Part shown: positions 1 through 5,887 of the stretch, in pieces
Numbering within the stretch: the first letter of the stretch is position 1
How the letters are laid out: the number at the start of each line of letters is the position of its first letter
DNA from: an uncultured Lachnospiraceae bacterium
GTDB taxonomy: Bacteria; Bacillota; Clostridia; Lachnospirales; Lachnospiraceae
DNA length: 6,030 nt
Direction of reading: 5' to 3'
NCBI GenBank assembly: GCA_910585545.1
Contig: CAJUFN010000003.1
Coordinates: 68,854-74,883 of the forward strand
Position numbers and translations under genes: made by a program
Notes under the pieces: model-generated
The model's database searches: none
What the model was told of the DNA's origin: nothing
Seen by the model: the letters and a program-made list of their open reading frames with translations, nothing else

Positions 1-133
1 ACTGGGCGTAACACTTATTTTCCTCTCTCATTTCGCCCATGCACTGGGCGTAACATTTATTTTCCACGCAAAAATAGCCCGGGCGTGGGCTAAAGAGTTG
101 ATATCCTCTTATATATTGCCCACACGCCGGGCT
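1..133. repeat. Tandem array of ~42-bp units with GCCC/GGGC dyads
   Basis: Positions 1-23 and 43-65 match at 22 of 23 bases (C/T difference at 14/56). A third unit, aligned from 84, matches the first at about 25 of 37 positions, including a shared TCCTCT and GCCCA. Each unit junction carries a short dyad: CGCCCA-tgcac-TGGGCG at 34-50, TAGCCC-gggcgt-GGGCTA at 75-92, and GCCC-acacgcc-GGGC at 118-132. Their centres are at 42, 83.5 and 125, a regular 41.5-bp spacing. The half-dyad TGGGCG at 3-8 suggests the array continues left of the window. In addition, 75-90 can pair imperfectly with 118-133 to form one large hairpin. No ORF lies in the array. Its function is unknown; the middle dyad can act as a terminator for the leftward operon. 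Confidence 0.75.
70..92 (-). terminator. Probable intrinsic terminator of the ilvBN-sigma-antisigma unit
   Basis: Read on the minus strand, the stem TAGCCC / GGGCTA with a 6-nt loop is followed at once by TTTTT (70-74). It lies about 70 nt after the anti-sigma stop codon. A longer alternative hairpin pairs 75-90 with 118-133 and ends at the same T-run. The short stem (four G-C and two A-T pairs) makes it a moderate terminator on its own. It sits inside the tandem array, so termination may not be the only role of the sequence. Confidence 0.6.
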
Positions 134-160
134 AAAACTGAACTTTTACTTCTTCTTTAA

Positions 161-847
161 TCATTTCAAACTTTCACAGATTTTTAAAATTTCCCCTCTT
201 GGCAAATCTGTCGCGGAAACCATATACAAACAATTTTCCGTTTTCCATACTGCTCTTATCGTTCCATCTTCTTTATAGCACAACTGTCCTTCTTCTCCCA
301 ACTTCGGGTATGATTCCTTGACGATGTATTCGTTGTCTACAGCCATCAAAAGACCATCTGTAATCTGATCTTGCTGTACGAACACAGACCTGCCCTGCTC
401 TTTATTTTCATAACTTAAGAAAGAATGGGTGTCTCCCACATCTTCTATCGCAAGTTCATATCCTTTTGGAATATATTCCGGATACAGCGGTACGAATTTC
501 CCAACCTTTTCTTCTTCGGAAGAAAACAGAAATTCGGTATAACTTTCATAAATGGTTTGCACAAAATCATATAATTTTTGCCGTACTGCTTCTACACTTA
601 AGGAAACCGTGAGTGAACTAATGGTGACAATACTCAACACTGCCGCCACACGTCTCCACGTTGTTACCGGAACGCCATACTTTTCCTTCTGCCTTGCTCT
701 TTTTAAAAGCTTTTGCATCCGCTCATAAAATTCTGCCGTAAATTCATGCGCAATCTCCTGTTCGGTTGGGTATGTATCCAACAATTTTTCCTCCAGGCCA
801 GGCATATAACGATATAAAAGTTCATCTGTGACCTGTATTCTATCCAT
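161..847 (-). CDS. Membrane-anchored anti-sigma factor, DUF4367-like
   Basis: A 228-residue protein with the layout of a single-pass anti-sigma factor. Residues 1-63 are a charged, cytoplasm-type N-terminal region (LLDTYPTEQEIAHEF...). One hydrophobic segment follows at about 66-86 (VAAVLSIVTISSLTVSLSV). The C-terminal region, presumably outside the cell, runs from about 115 to 228. It contains YIPKGYEL near 125-132 and ends W201...LYMVSATDLPRGEILKICESL, a pattern I recognise from DUF4367 domains. There is no HxxxCxxC zinc motif, so it is not a ZAS-type anti-sigma. The start ATG lies within the last codons of the sigma gene (8-nt overlap), which implies translational coupling and matched stoichiometry. 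By family logic it should hold the partner sigma at the membrane until a signal arrives; that signal cannot be read from sequence. The DUF assignment is from memory of the pattern, not a search. Confidence 0.75.
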   Translation of the reverse strand: MDRIQVTDELLYRYMPGLEEKLLDTYPTEQEIAHEFTAEFYERMQKLLKRARQKEKYGVPVTTWRRVAAVLSIVTISSLTVSLSVEAVRQKLYDFVQTIYESYTEFLFSSEEEKVGKFVPLYPEYIPKGYELAIEDVGDTHSFLSYENKEQGRSVFVQQDQITDGLLMAVDNEYIVKESYPKLGEEGQLCYKEDGTIRAVWKTENCLYMVSATDLPRGEILKICESLK

Positions 848-1379
848 TCATATGCACCCCCGCATCTTCAAGAAGCTCCTGCAAGAGTTTCTTCCCTCTT
901 GCCAGGCGCTGCCTTATGGTTCCTTCGCGCATATCCAGGACATCTGCAATTTCCCGGTTGGCATATCCCCAGCCGTATTTGAGCTGGAAGATTTGCCTGT
1001 AGGTAAACGGTAGTTTCAAGATGGCTTCTTCTATTACTGTAATTCCACTTACATTTACTTCCGCCGTAAAATGATATTCCCGTTCCACCTCTTCCCAGGT
1101 CTCATGGCTATTTCGTTTTTCCTTGCGCCAGATATCCTTCGCTGCACTTTCAACCACTATAACGACGAAACGCTTCGTTTTGTTACATTTTATTTCATCT
1201 ATTTTTTTCAAATATTTTGTAAGCTTTATAAACGCTTCATGAACAGCATCTTCTGCCAGCTGTTCATCACGAAGGATTTCCCATGCACATAAGTACATGA
1301 GTTTACTGTACTGATAGTATAATTGTTCAAATTTACTTTTTTCTTCTTCTGTATCTAACAGGCTTAAATAAAACAGCAT
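840..1379 (-). CDS. ECF-type RNA polymerase sigma factor (sigma-70 family)
   Basis: A 179-residue protein with the two-domain ECF layout. Region 2 spans about residues 14-88, with FEQLYYQYSKLMYLCAWEIL and the acidic helix LAEDAVHEAFIKL (41-53) that normally binds core polymerase and the -10 element. Region 4 spans about 116-168, with AILKLPFTYRQIFQLKY followed by a helix-turn-helix (YANREIADVLDMREGTIRQRLARGKK, in two parts at 139-150 and 151-164) for -35 recognition. No region 1.1 or 3 is present, as expected for ECF factors. The start ATG is only 2 nt after the ilvN stop, with AGGTAG upstream as a weak ribosome binding site. The next gene, overlapping by 8 nt, is the likely cognate anti-sigma. 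No convincing promoter was seen in the 3' end of ilvN, so expression probably comes from the ilv promoter. The target regulon is unknown. Confidence 0.85.
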   Translation of the reverse strand: MLFYLSLLDTEEEKSKFEQLYYQYSKLMYLCAWEILRDEQLAEDAVHEAFIKLTKYLKKIDEIKCNKTKRFVVIVVESAAKDIWRKEKRNSHETWEEVEREYHFTAEVNVSGITVIEEAILKLPFTYRQIFQLKYGWGYANREIADVLDMREGTIRQRLARGKKLLQELLEDAGVHMNG

Positions 1380-1381
1380 TT

Positions 1382-1891
1382 CTACCTATCTGCCATATTA
1401 ATCGCTTCAATTCCAACACTTCCGCCGCGTACTACTTCCAGTGTCTGGAATTCTTCCTTCATTAATTTGATGACCGCATCATTCTTCGTTGCTTTCTGGA
1501 CAAACTGCAAAAGCACGCTGTCCCTTCCATAATCTACCACTCTTGCACCAAATGTCTGTGCAATCTGGAACAATTCTTCCTTGTCTTCTCTCGTACATTT
1601 CTTTACTTTCACGTAGAGAATTTCCTGCATATAAATGGAAGAATTCGTAAAATCCATGACTTTGATAACCTCTACCATACGATTCAGCTGCTTTTTAATC
1701 TGCTCAAATGTTTCCTCATCGCTGAAGGTGGAAATCGTCATCCTGGACACGGTCGGATCTGCTGTTGTACCTACCGTCAAACTGTCGAGGTTGTAGGATT
1801 TACCGGAGAACAACCCAGAAATCTTAGAAAGTACACCAACCTGATTTTCTACATAAAGCGAAATCCATCTTTGTTTTAATCTCATATCCAT
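1382..1891 (-). CDS. ilvN: Acetolactate synthase small (regulatory) subunit
   Basis: This 169-residue protein is the regulatory subunit of acetohydroxyacid synthase, which activates the large subunit and confers valine feedback inhibition in this family. The N-terminal ACT domain covers residues 7-80. It has ENQVGVLSKISGLFSGK at 15-31, aligned with the ENESGALSRVIGLF region of E. coli IlvH, and the family signature YNLDSLTVG...DPTVSRMTI. The equivalent valine-site Asn and Gly are N16 and G19, so valine sensitivity is expected. The C-terminal small-subunit domain covers about 88-165 and ends VVRGGSVGIEAI. Length is normal. I chose the ATG at 1891 because a clear ribosome binding site (AGAAAGGAG, 1901-1909) lies 9 nt before it. 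An in-frame TTG at 1915 would contain this site inside the coding sequence. The gene follows ilvB by 17 nt, so the two are surely one operon. Confidence 0.95.
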   Translation of the reverse strand: MDMRLKQRWISLYVENQVGVLSKISGLFSGKSYNLDSLTVGTTADPTVSRMTISTFSDEETFEQIKKQLNRMVEVIKVMDFTNSSIYMQEILYVKVKKCTREDKEELFQIAQTFGARVVDYGRDSVLLQFVQKATKNDAVIKLMKEEFQTLEVVRGGSVGIEAINMADR

Positions 1892-1900
1892 ATCTGCGTT

Positions 1901-1909
1901 CTCCTTTCT
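1901..1909 (-). promoter_or_regulatory. Ribosome binding site that fixes the ilvN start
   Basis: The minus strand reads AGAAAGGAG directly after the ilvB stop codon (one base shared with it), followed by 9 nt and ATG at 1891-1889. A second in-frame ATG lies 6 nt further on at 1885. The site rules out the longer TTG-initiated reading from 1915, whose own codons would include the site. Confidence 0.8.
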
Positions 1910-3612
1910 TAACAAAGCAGCATCTCTTCTAACGTTCCGCCCGGTTTGATCATCGGGTACACCAGTTCTTCTTCATCAATGATGAATTCAATCAAGAACG
2001 GACCATCTGTATGTTTTTTTGCTTCCTCAAATGCTTTCTCGATATCTTCTTCTTTTTCTACACGCATGCCATCTGCTCCATAACTTCTTGCAAGCTCTAC
2101 AAAATCCGGTCTGTATTTTGGCGGTACTGTCATTCCCTCCTCCATCGGATTTAATTCCGTCATAGAATAGCGTTTTCCATAAAATAATTTCTGCCACTGG
2201 CGCACCATGCCAAGATAACTGTTATTGAATACGCATAAGATGATTGGAAGCTTCTGGATAGTTGCTGTAGCAAACTCCTGGATATTCATCTGGAAGCCGC
2301 CGTCTCCATTGATCGAGATAACAGAATAATCCGGGCATCCGATTTTCGCTCCGATTGCGCCTGGGAACCCATAGCCCATCGTTCCAAGACCACCTGAAGT
2401 CAGAAGCTTTTTATTTTCATTGAGCTCTAAAAATTGCGTTGTCCACATCTGGTGCTGTCCTACATCTGTTACGACAATCGCCTTATCAAATTGTCGGTTA
2501 ATCGCATCAATGATTTTCTTCGGCGTTACAACCGGTTTCTCTTTCATTGTAAGCGGGTACTCTTCTTTCCAGTTTTGAATATCCGAAAGCCAGCTCTTTC
2601 GATCACTTGGCTCTACATACTCCAGCATTCTTTCAATTGCTTCCTTGGCATCTGCAACAATCGGAATATCCACCTGAATATTTCTTGAAATAGATGCTGT
2701 ATCAATATCAATGTGAATAATCTGTGCATTTGGCGCAAATTCATGGATTTTCCCAGTGATACGGTCATTAAAACGTGTACCGATCGAAAATAATACGTCA
2801 CAATGTCCGACTGCCATATTGGAGGCATATGCTCCGTGCATCCCCATATTTCCAATGAATAATGGATGGTCTGTCGGAATCGCGCCCTTACCCATAATGG
2901 TCGTCACAACCGGTACTTGCGTAATGTCAACCAGTTTACGAAATGCTTCGTTCGCATGGGAAATATTTACGCCGCCGCCTGCGAGAAATAATGGGCGTTT
3001 CGCCTTGTGCAGCATCTTAATCGCACGTTTGAGCTGACCGATATGTACTCCGGTGCTTGGCTTGTAGCCGCGAATGTTTACCGTCTCCGGATATTCCGGG
3101 CTTCCAAGTTCCCCCATAACGTCTTTTGGAAGGTCAATGACAACCGGGCCTGGGCGTCCTGTTCTTGCGATGTAGAATGCCTCTTTAATGATTCTTCCCA
3201 AGTCTTCTCTATTACGCACGGTCACACCGTATTTGCAAATCGTTCTGGTGATTCCGATAATGTCTACTTCCTGAAATGCGTCATTTCCTATAAGATTACG
3301 TGCAACCTGTCCGGTAAAGCATACAAGTGGTACGCTATCCATATTGGCAGTTGCAATGCCGGTCACAAGATTTGTCGCTCCCGGTCCGCTTGTTACAAGG
3401 CAAACCCCTACTTTCCCGGTTGCCCTTGCATATGCGTCAGCGGCATGCACTAATGCCTGCTCGTGCCGCGGCAAAATAACTTTTGTATAATCTTGTTTAT
3501 ATAACTCGTCACTAATGTCAATCGTACATGCGCCCGGATAACCAAACAGTACATCTACTCCTTCTTCCCGAAGCGCTTTTACTAATAATTTGTTTCCTGT
3601 GATTTTTCTCAT
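1909..3612 (-). CDS. ilvB: Acetolactate synthase large (catalytic) subunit, biosynthetic type
   Basis: This 567-residue ThDP enzyme condenses two pyruvates to 2-acetolactate, or pyruvate plus 2-ketobutyrate to 2-aceto-2-hydroxybutyrate. This is the first common step of valine, leucine and isoleucine synthesis. The N-terminal ThDP-pyrimidine domain carries the catalytic glutamate E51 in PRHEQALVHAADAYAR (48-63) and SGPGATN (75-81). The central FAD-type domain contains AGGGVN (211-216) and GTRFNDRITGK (278-288). The C-terminal ThDP-pyrophosphate domain has GGLGTMGYGFPGAIGAK (407-423) and the metal motif GDGGFQ...NN (436-464), followed by SYLGMVRQWQ. GYPGACTIDISDEL at 24-37 replaces the more usual GYPGGAVLP. 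There is a short insertion near 484-501 relative to E. coli-type enzymes. The start has an excellent ribosome binding site (AAAGGAGGAG, 3617-3626). Transcription is controlled by the T-box leader just upstream, and the FAD and valine-inhibited biosynthetic form is supported by the adjacent ilvN. Confidence 0.97.
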   Translation of the reverse strand: MRKITGNKLLVKALREEGVDVLFGYPGACTIDISDELYKQDYTKVILPRHEQALVHAADAYARATGKVGVCLVTSGPGATNLVTGIATANMDSVPLVCFTGQVARNLIGNDAFQEVDIIGITRTICKYGVTVRNREDLGRIIKEAFYIARTGRPGPVVIDLPKDVMGELGSPEYPETVNIRGYKPSTGVHIGQLKRAIKMLHKAKRPLFLAGGGVNISHANEAFRKLVDITQVPVVTTIMGKGAIPTDHPLFIGNMGMHGAYASNMAVGHCDVLFSIGTRFNDRITGKIHEFAPNAQIIHIDIDTASISRNIQVDIPIVADAKEAIERMLEYVEPSDRKSWLSDIQNWKEEYPLTMKEKPVVTPKKIIDAINRQFDKAIVVTDVGQHQMWTTQFLELNENKKLLTSGGLGTMGYGFPGAIGAKIGCPDYSVISINGDGGFQMNIQEFATATIQKLPIILCVFNNSYLGMVRQWQKLFYGKRYSMTELNPMEEGMTVPPKYRPDFVELARSYGADGMRVEKEEDIEKAFEEAKKHTDGPFLIEFIIDEEELVYPMIKPGGTLEEMLLC

Positions 3613-3634
3613 ACAGCTCCTCCTTTATATAACT

Positions 3635-3665
3635 AAAAACGCCCCAAGCTATCATGCTTAGGGCG
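3635..3665 (-). terminator. T-box regulated intrinsic terminator before ilvB
   Basis: On the minus strand a 10-bp stem, CGCCCUAAGC / GCUUGGGGCG (one U-G pair), closes a 6-nt loop AUGAUA and is followed by UUUUU (3635-3639). The 5' arm overlaps the bases needed for the T-box antiterminator, so the two folds exclude each other. It ends 22 nt before the ilvB start codon. Confidence 0.93.
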
Positions 3666-3886
3666 AATATGCATCCGTGTTACCACCTAACTTCAAAGAT
3701 TTCTCTTTGCACTCTGCCAGCACGGACGATTGCTTCCATACTGCTTCCCTTTAACGCTGGAACTGCGTCAGAGCCTAGTAAGAATTTTTCAGAAAAATTC
3801 CGTTCAGTCTGCTGCTCGAAGGCTACTTCCATAGTCTCTTCTCGAAGATTCACACCAACCATCTTCTCTCTTTGCTTCCAATGACT
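3635..3886 (-). ncRNA. T-box riboswitch leader of ilvBN, probable valine (GUA) specificity
   Basis: The minus strand contains the T-box core UUAGGUGGUAACACGG (3675-3690). Its UGGU (3682-3685) can pair with the uncharged tRNA end, the variable U matching an A discriminator as expected for a valine tRNA. UUAGG (3686-3690) can pair with CCUAA (3658-3662) in the 5' arm of the terminator, forming the antiterminator. Stem III is CAAAGA-GAAA-UCUUUG (3694-3709). Another hairpin, GAAUUUUU-CUG-AAAAAUUC, is at 3782-3800. Stem I runs roughly from AGUC (3883-3886) to GACU (3806-3809). Its specifier loop reads GGAA-GUA-GCCUUCGAGC, which aligns with GAAA-GGC-AUUCUUGAGC of the B. subtilis glyQS leader. That places GUA (3824-3826) as the specifier. 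It is the only branched-chain codon in that loop. Stem I seems somewhat short. Uncharged tRNA-Val should turn ilvBN on. Confidence 0.92.
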
Positions 3887-3930
3887 ATGTACTCCTCCTT
3901 GTCATCGCATTTTTCAATGAATTTATGGTC

Positions 3931-3959
3931 ATTATACGTGTTTTCGGAATCCTTGTCAA
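3931..3959 (-). promoter_or_regulatory. Consensus sigma-A promoter of the ilvBN T-box transcript
   Basis: The minus strand reads TTGACA (3954-3959), a 17-bp spacer, then TATAAT (3931-3936), a perfect match to both sigma-A hexamers. Transcription should start near 3922-3925, about 38 nt before stem I of the T-box. The -35 element lies only about 25 nt past the dfr stop codon. A constitutively strong promoter fits a system in which control is exerted by termination in the leader. Confidence 0.92.
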
Positions 3960-3983
3960 TTGTTGTTTTTACTCTTCTTCCGG

Positions 3984-4475
3984 CTATTTTCGCCTCTCGT
4001 ACCTTGCAAATACATATTCCAGGTCAAAATAGGTCATTTCCTCACTGACACCGGTCAGCTCCCATTCTTTATCCTCATCCAGATTTGGAAAAAATGTGTC
4101 TGCCTCATATGCATGGTCAATCTTTGTTATATGCGCCATATCACAATACGGCAGCAGCTGACGGTATATACTTTCCCCTCCTATGACATAAATGCTTTCT
4201 GAATTATATTTTTTCAGCTCCTCCAGGAGTTCTTCTATACTGTTTACTACAATGGCGTCTTTCACTTTATAATTTTTATCTTTCGTCAGAACAATATTAG
4301 TCCGCTTCTTTAAAGGCTGTCCGCCCGGAAAACTTTCCAGCGTCTTTCTTCCCATTACGACTACATTTCCCATAGTTGTCTCGCGAAAGAATTTCATATC
4401 CGCCGGAATACTCACAAGTAATTTATTGCTTTTTCCAATCGCCCAATTTTTGTCCACTGCTACAATCAAGTTCAT
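3984..4475 (-). CDS. folA: Dihydrofolate reductase
   Basis: A 163-residue enzyme, the usual length of chromosomal bacterial DHFR. It reduces dihydrofolate to tetrahydrofolate with NADPH in the cytoplasm. Visible motifs are the N-terminal strand MNLIVAVDKNWAIGKSNKLL, the substrate-binding acid D26 in IPADMKFFRETT (23-34), and the cofactor loop VVMGRKTLESFP (39-50). Also present are R58 in KKRTNIVLT, the glycine-rich IGGESIYRQLLPYCD (98-112), and the strand HITKI (115-119) followed by DTFFP (126-130). The ribosome binding site AGGAGG lies 8 nt before the chosen ATG. An earlier out-of-frame ATG between them stops after two codons. It lies 21 nt downstream of thyA, whose reaction produces its substrate, so the two form a natural operon. 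The symbol dfrA is also used for this family; nothing here indicates a mobile resistance version. Confidence 0.95.
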   Translation of the reverse strand: MNLIVAVDKNWAIGKSNKLLVSIPADMKFFRETTMGNVVVMGRKTLESFPGGQPLKKRTNIVLTKDKNYKVKDAIVVNSIEELLEELKKYNSESIYVIGGESIYRQLLPYCDMAHITKIDHAYEADTFFPNLDEDKEWELTGVSEEMTYFDLEYVFARYERRK

Positions 4476-4496
4476 TCCATATTCCTCCTGTCACTC

Positions 4497-5345
4497 TTAT
4501 ACCGCAATCGGGATATTTTTAATCTGCGGTCCGGTCTGGTAATCATCCAATCTGATATCATCTGTTGTAAATGCATAGAAGTCTTTAATCTCCGGGTTTA
4601 TCCAGAACTTCGGCGCCGGGAAAGGTTCTCTTGCGATCAACTCTTCTACGAGCGGAATATGACGGTCATAAATATGCGCGTCTGCAATCACATGCACGAG
4701 TTCTCCGACTTCCATATCGCACACCTGCGCCAACATATGCATAAGCACTGCGTACTGGCATACATTCCAATTATTTGCTGCAAGCACATCCTGGGAGCGC
4801 TGATTCAAAATCGCATTTAATTTTAACTTGTCATGACCCTTTTCTTTCGTTACATTAAATGTCATGCTGTATGCGCAAGGATACAAATTCATCTCGCTTA
4901 AATCCTGGTGTACATAAATATTGGTCATGATTCTTCGGCTGTAGGGGTTATGTTTCAAATCATAAATAACACGGTCTACCTGATCCATCATTCCTTCTTT
5001 ATATTTATGTTTTACTTGCATCTGATAGCCATATGCTTTACCGATAGACCCGCTCTCATCCGCCCAACTGTCCCATATATGGCTGTTTAATTCATTGATA
5101 TTATTGGATTTTTTCTGCCAGATCCAAAGCATTTCGTCTACGCAGCTTTTAATTCCGGTTCTCCGAAGGGTCAGCGCCGGAAATTCTTTTGCCAAATCAT
5201 AACGATTTACAACGCCGAAACGCTTTATCGTATAGGCAAATCTTCCGTCCTCCCATTTCGGACGCACTTTTTCTCCTTCTGTACTCACTCCATGATCTAT
5301 AATATCCCTGCACATGCTGATAAAAATCTGGTCTGCATATCCCAT
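4497..5345 (-). CDS. thyA: Thymidylate synthase (ThyA type)
   Basis: This 282-residue enzyme methylates dUMP to dTMP with methylene-tetrahydrofolate, releasing dihydrofolate for the adjacent reductase. The catalytic cysteine is C157 in NLYPCAYSMTFNV. Phosphate-binding arginines R137-R138 are in NPYSRRI, Q182-R183-S184 and D186 are in NQRSQDV, N194 is the dUMP-recognition Asn, and H224/Y226 are in DAHIYDRHI. The folate-side segment LWIWQKKSNNINELNSHIWDSWA (73-95, listed here as LWIWQKKS and IWDSWA) and the C-terminal NIPIAV closing tail are intact. The active-site context differs from the classical LPPCH: Y-P-C-A replaces P-P-C-H. QRSQDVLAANNWN replaces the usual QRSxDxFLGxPFN. All essential residues are nevertheless present, so I expect an active enzyme. 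The ribosome binding site is modest (AGAGG, about 11 nt from ATG). Confidence 0.95.
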   Translation of the reverse strand: MGYADQIFISMCRDIIDHGVSTEGEKVRPKWEDGRFAYTIKRFGVVNRYDLAKEFPALTLRRTGIKSCVDEMLWIWQKKSNNINELNSHIWDSWADESGSIGKAYGYQMQVKHKYKEGMMDQVDRVIYDLKHNPYSRRIMTNIYVHQDLSEMNLYPCAYSMTFNVTKEKGHDKLKLNAILNQRSQDVLAANNWNVCQYAVLMHMLAQVCDMEVGELVHVIADAHIYDRHIPLVEELIAREPFPAPKFWINPEIKDFYAFTTDDIRLDDYQTGPQIKNIPIAV

Positions 5346-5404
5346 CCGTTCAATACCTCTTCTACTTTCTTCTATTTGCTGAATCCTATCTATAACTACA
5401 GTTT

Positions 5405-5836
5405 TTACGGTTCTTCTATATTATATAATACTTTTTCCAAGGCTTTGCAAAGTGCGTTACTTTCCTTTTTTGACATTCCAAGTACAAGCCGCTTATCTAA
5501 TTTTTTGCGCTCCGCTTCCATCCTTTTTTGGATGTCGTATGCCTTTTCTGCCAAATAAATGTTTTTGCACCGCCTGTCTCTCGTGCTTGGCACGGAAAAA
5601 ATAAATCCTTTTTCATCCAATCGTTTTAAAAGTCCAGTTACTGTCGGGTTCCTCAGAGACATATTTTTCTCAATATCTCTTTGTGTTACTTCTTCTTTCT
5701 GGCTGTGAAACAGGTAGTTCAAAACTGCATACTGGGATGCGGTAATGCCGAGGCGGCGCAGCCTGTTGTTGAAGTCTTTCTCATATATATTATTGATCTG
5801 CTTTACAATCAGCCCGATTGATTTTTGCTCTTCCAT
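5405..5836 (-). CDS. MarR-family winged-helix transcriptional regulator
   Basis: A 143-residue protein of normal MarR length. An N-terminal dimerisation helix (SIGLIVKQINNIYEKDFNNRL, from residue 6) precedes ITASQYAVLNYLF at 31-43, the family signature before the DNA-binding domain. The helix-turn-helix includes TQRDIEKNMSLRNPTVTGLL (51-70), with NPTVTGLLKRLDEKG as the recognition helix. The wing follows at 79-95 with STRDRRCKNIYL, containing the D-R-R triad typical of the family. C-terminal helices (about 100-140) complete the dimer interface. The ribosome binding site AAGAGGTG lies 4 nt before the ATG. It is followed 59 nt later by thyA, with no terminator seen between them, so cotranscription is possible. 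No transporter or resistance gene is adjacent within the window, so its target and ligand are unknown. A dyad over its own -10 suggests autoregulation. Confidence 0.9.
   Translation of the reverse strand: MEEQKSIGLIVKQINNIYEKDFNNRLRRLGITASQYAVLNYLFHSQKEEVTQRDIEKNMSLRNPTVTGLLKRLDEKGFIFSVPSTRDRRCKNIYLAEKAYDIQKRMEAERKKLDKRLVLGMSKKESNALCKALEKVLYNIEEP
5422..5450 (-). promoter_or_regulatory. Possible promoter for thyA-folA inside the marR 3' end
   Basis: The minus strand carries TTGCAA (5445-5450), 17 bp, then TATATA (5422-5427), overlapping a TATAAT at 5420-5425 whose spacing would be 19. It lies about 75 nt before the thyA start. The AT-rich setting makes chance matches likely, and thyA could equally be read from the marR promoter. 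Confidence 0.35.
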
Positions 5837-5887
5837 GCCGCACCTCTTTTTTGTAATTTTCTGTCTGCATTTTAAACCATTTCGCAG

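Noticed and set aside
1..65. CRISPR-like repeat pair
   Set aside because: The 23-base repeat with a 19-base gap, internal dyads at the unit junctions and degenerate further units do not fit repeat-spacer structure, and there are no cas genes.
1..133. Integron attC-type recombination sites
   Set aside because: GGGCGTAAC resembles an attC core box, but GCGTAAC breaks RYYYAAC and no matching GTTRRRY partner is present.
1892..1915. TTG-initiated, longer start of ilvN at 1915
   Set aside because: It would overlap the ilvB stop and include the ilvN ribosome binding site in its codons. The ATG at 1891 is correctly spaced and matches the family's usual N-terminus.
3007..3453. 148-codon plus-strand ORF
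   Set aside because: It is antisense to the well-supported ilvB, has no recognisable domain and a low-quality composition. Other plus-strand frames (828-1013, 1071-1292, 2434-2688, 2756-3037, 3654-3884, 3960-4202, 4908-5090, 5292-5558) were rejected for the same reason.
3680..3862. 60-codon minus-strand ORF in the ilvB leader
   Set aside because: It lies wholly inside the T-box RNA, running from stem I through the T-box sequence. Its ATG has no ribosome binding site at a usable distance, and the structural motifs explain the sequence.
5865..5887. CTGC...GCAG inverted repeat upstream of marR
   Set aside because: Only four bases per arm are symmetric over a 15-base centre, which is expected by chance. 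The dyad at 5888-5907 is stronger and better placed.
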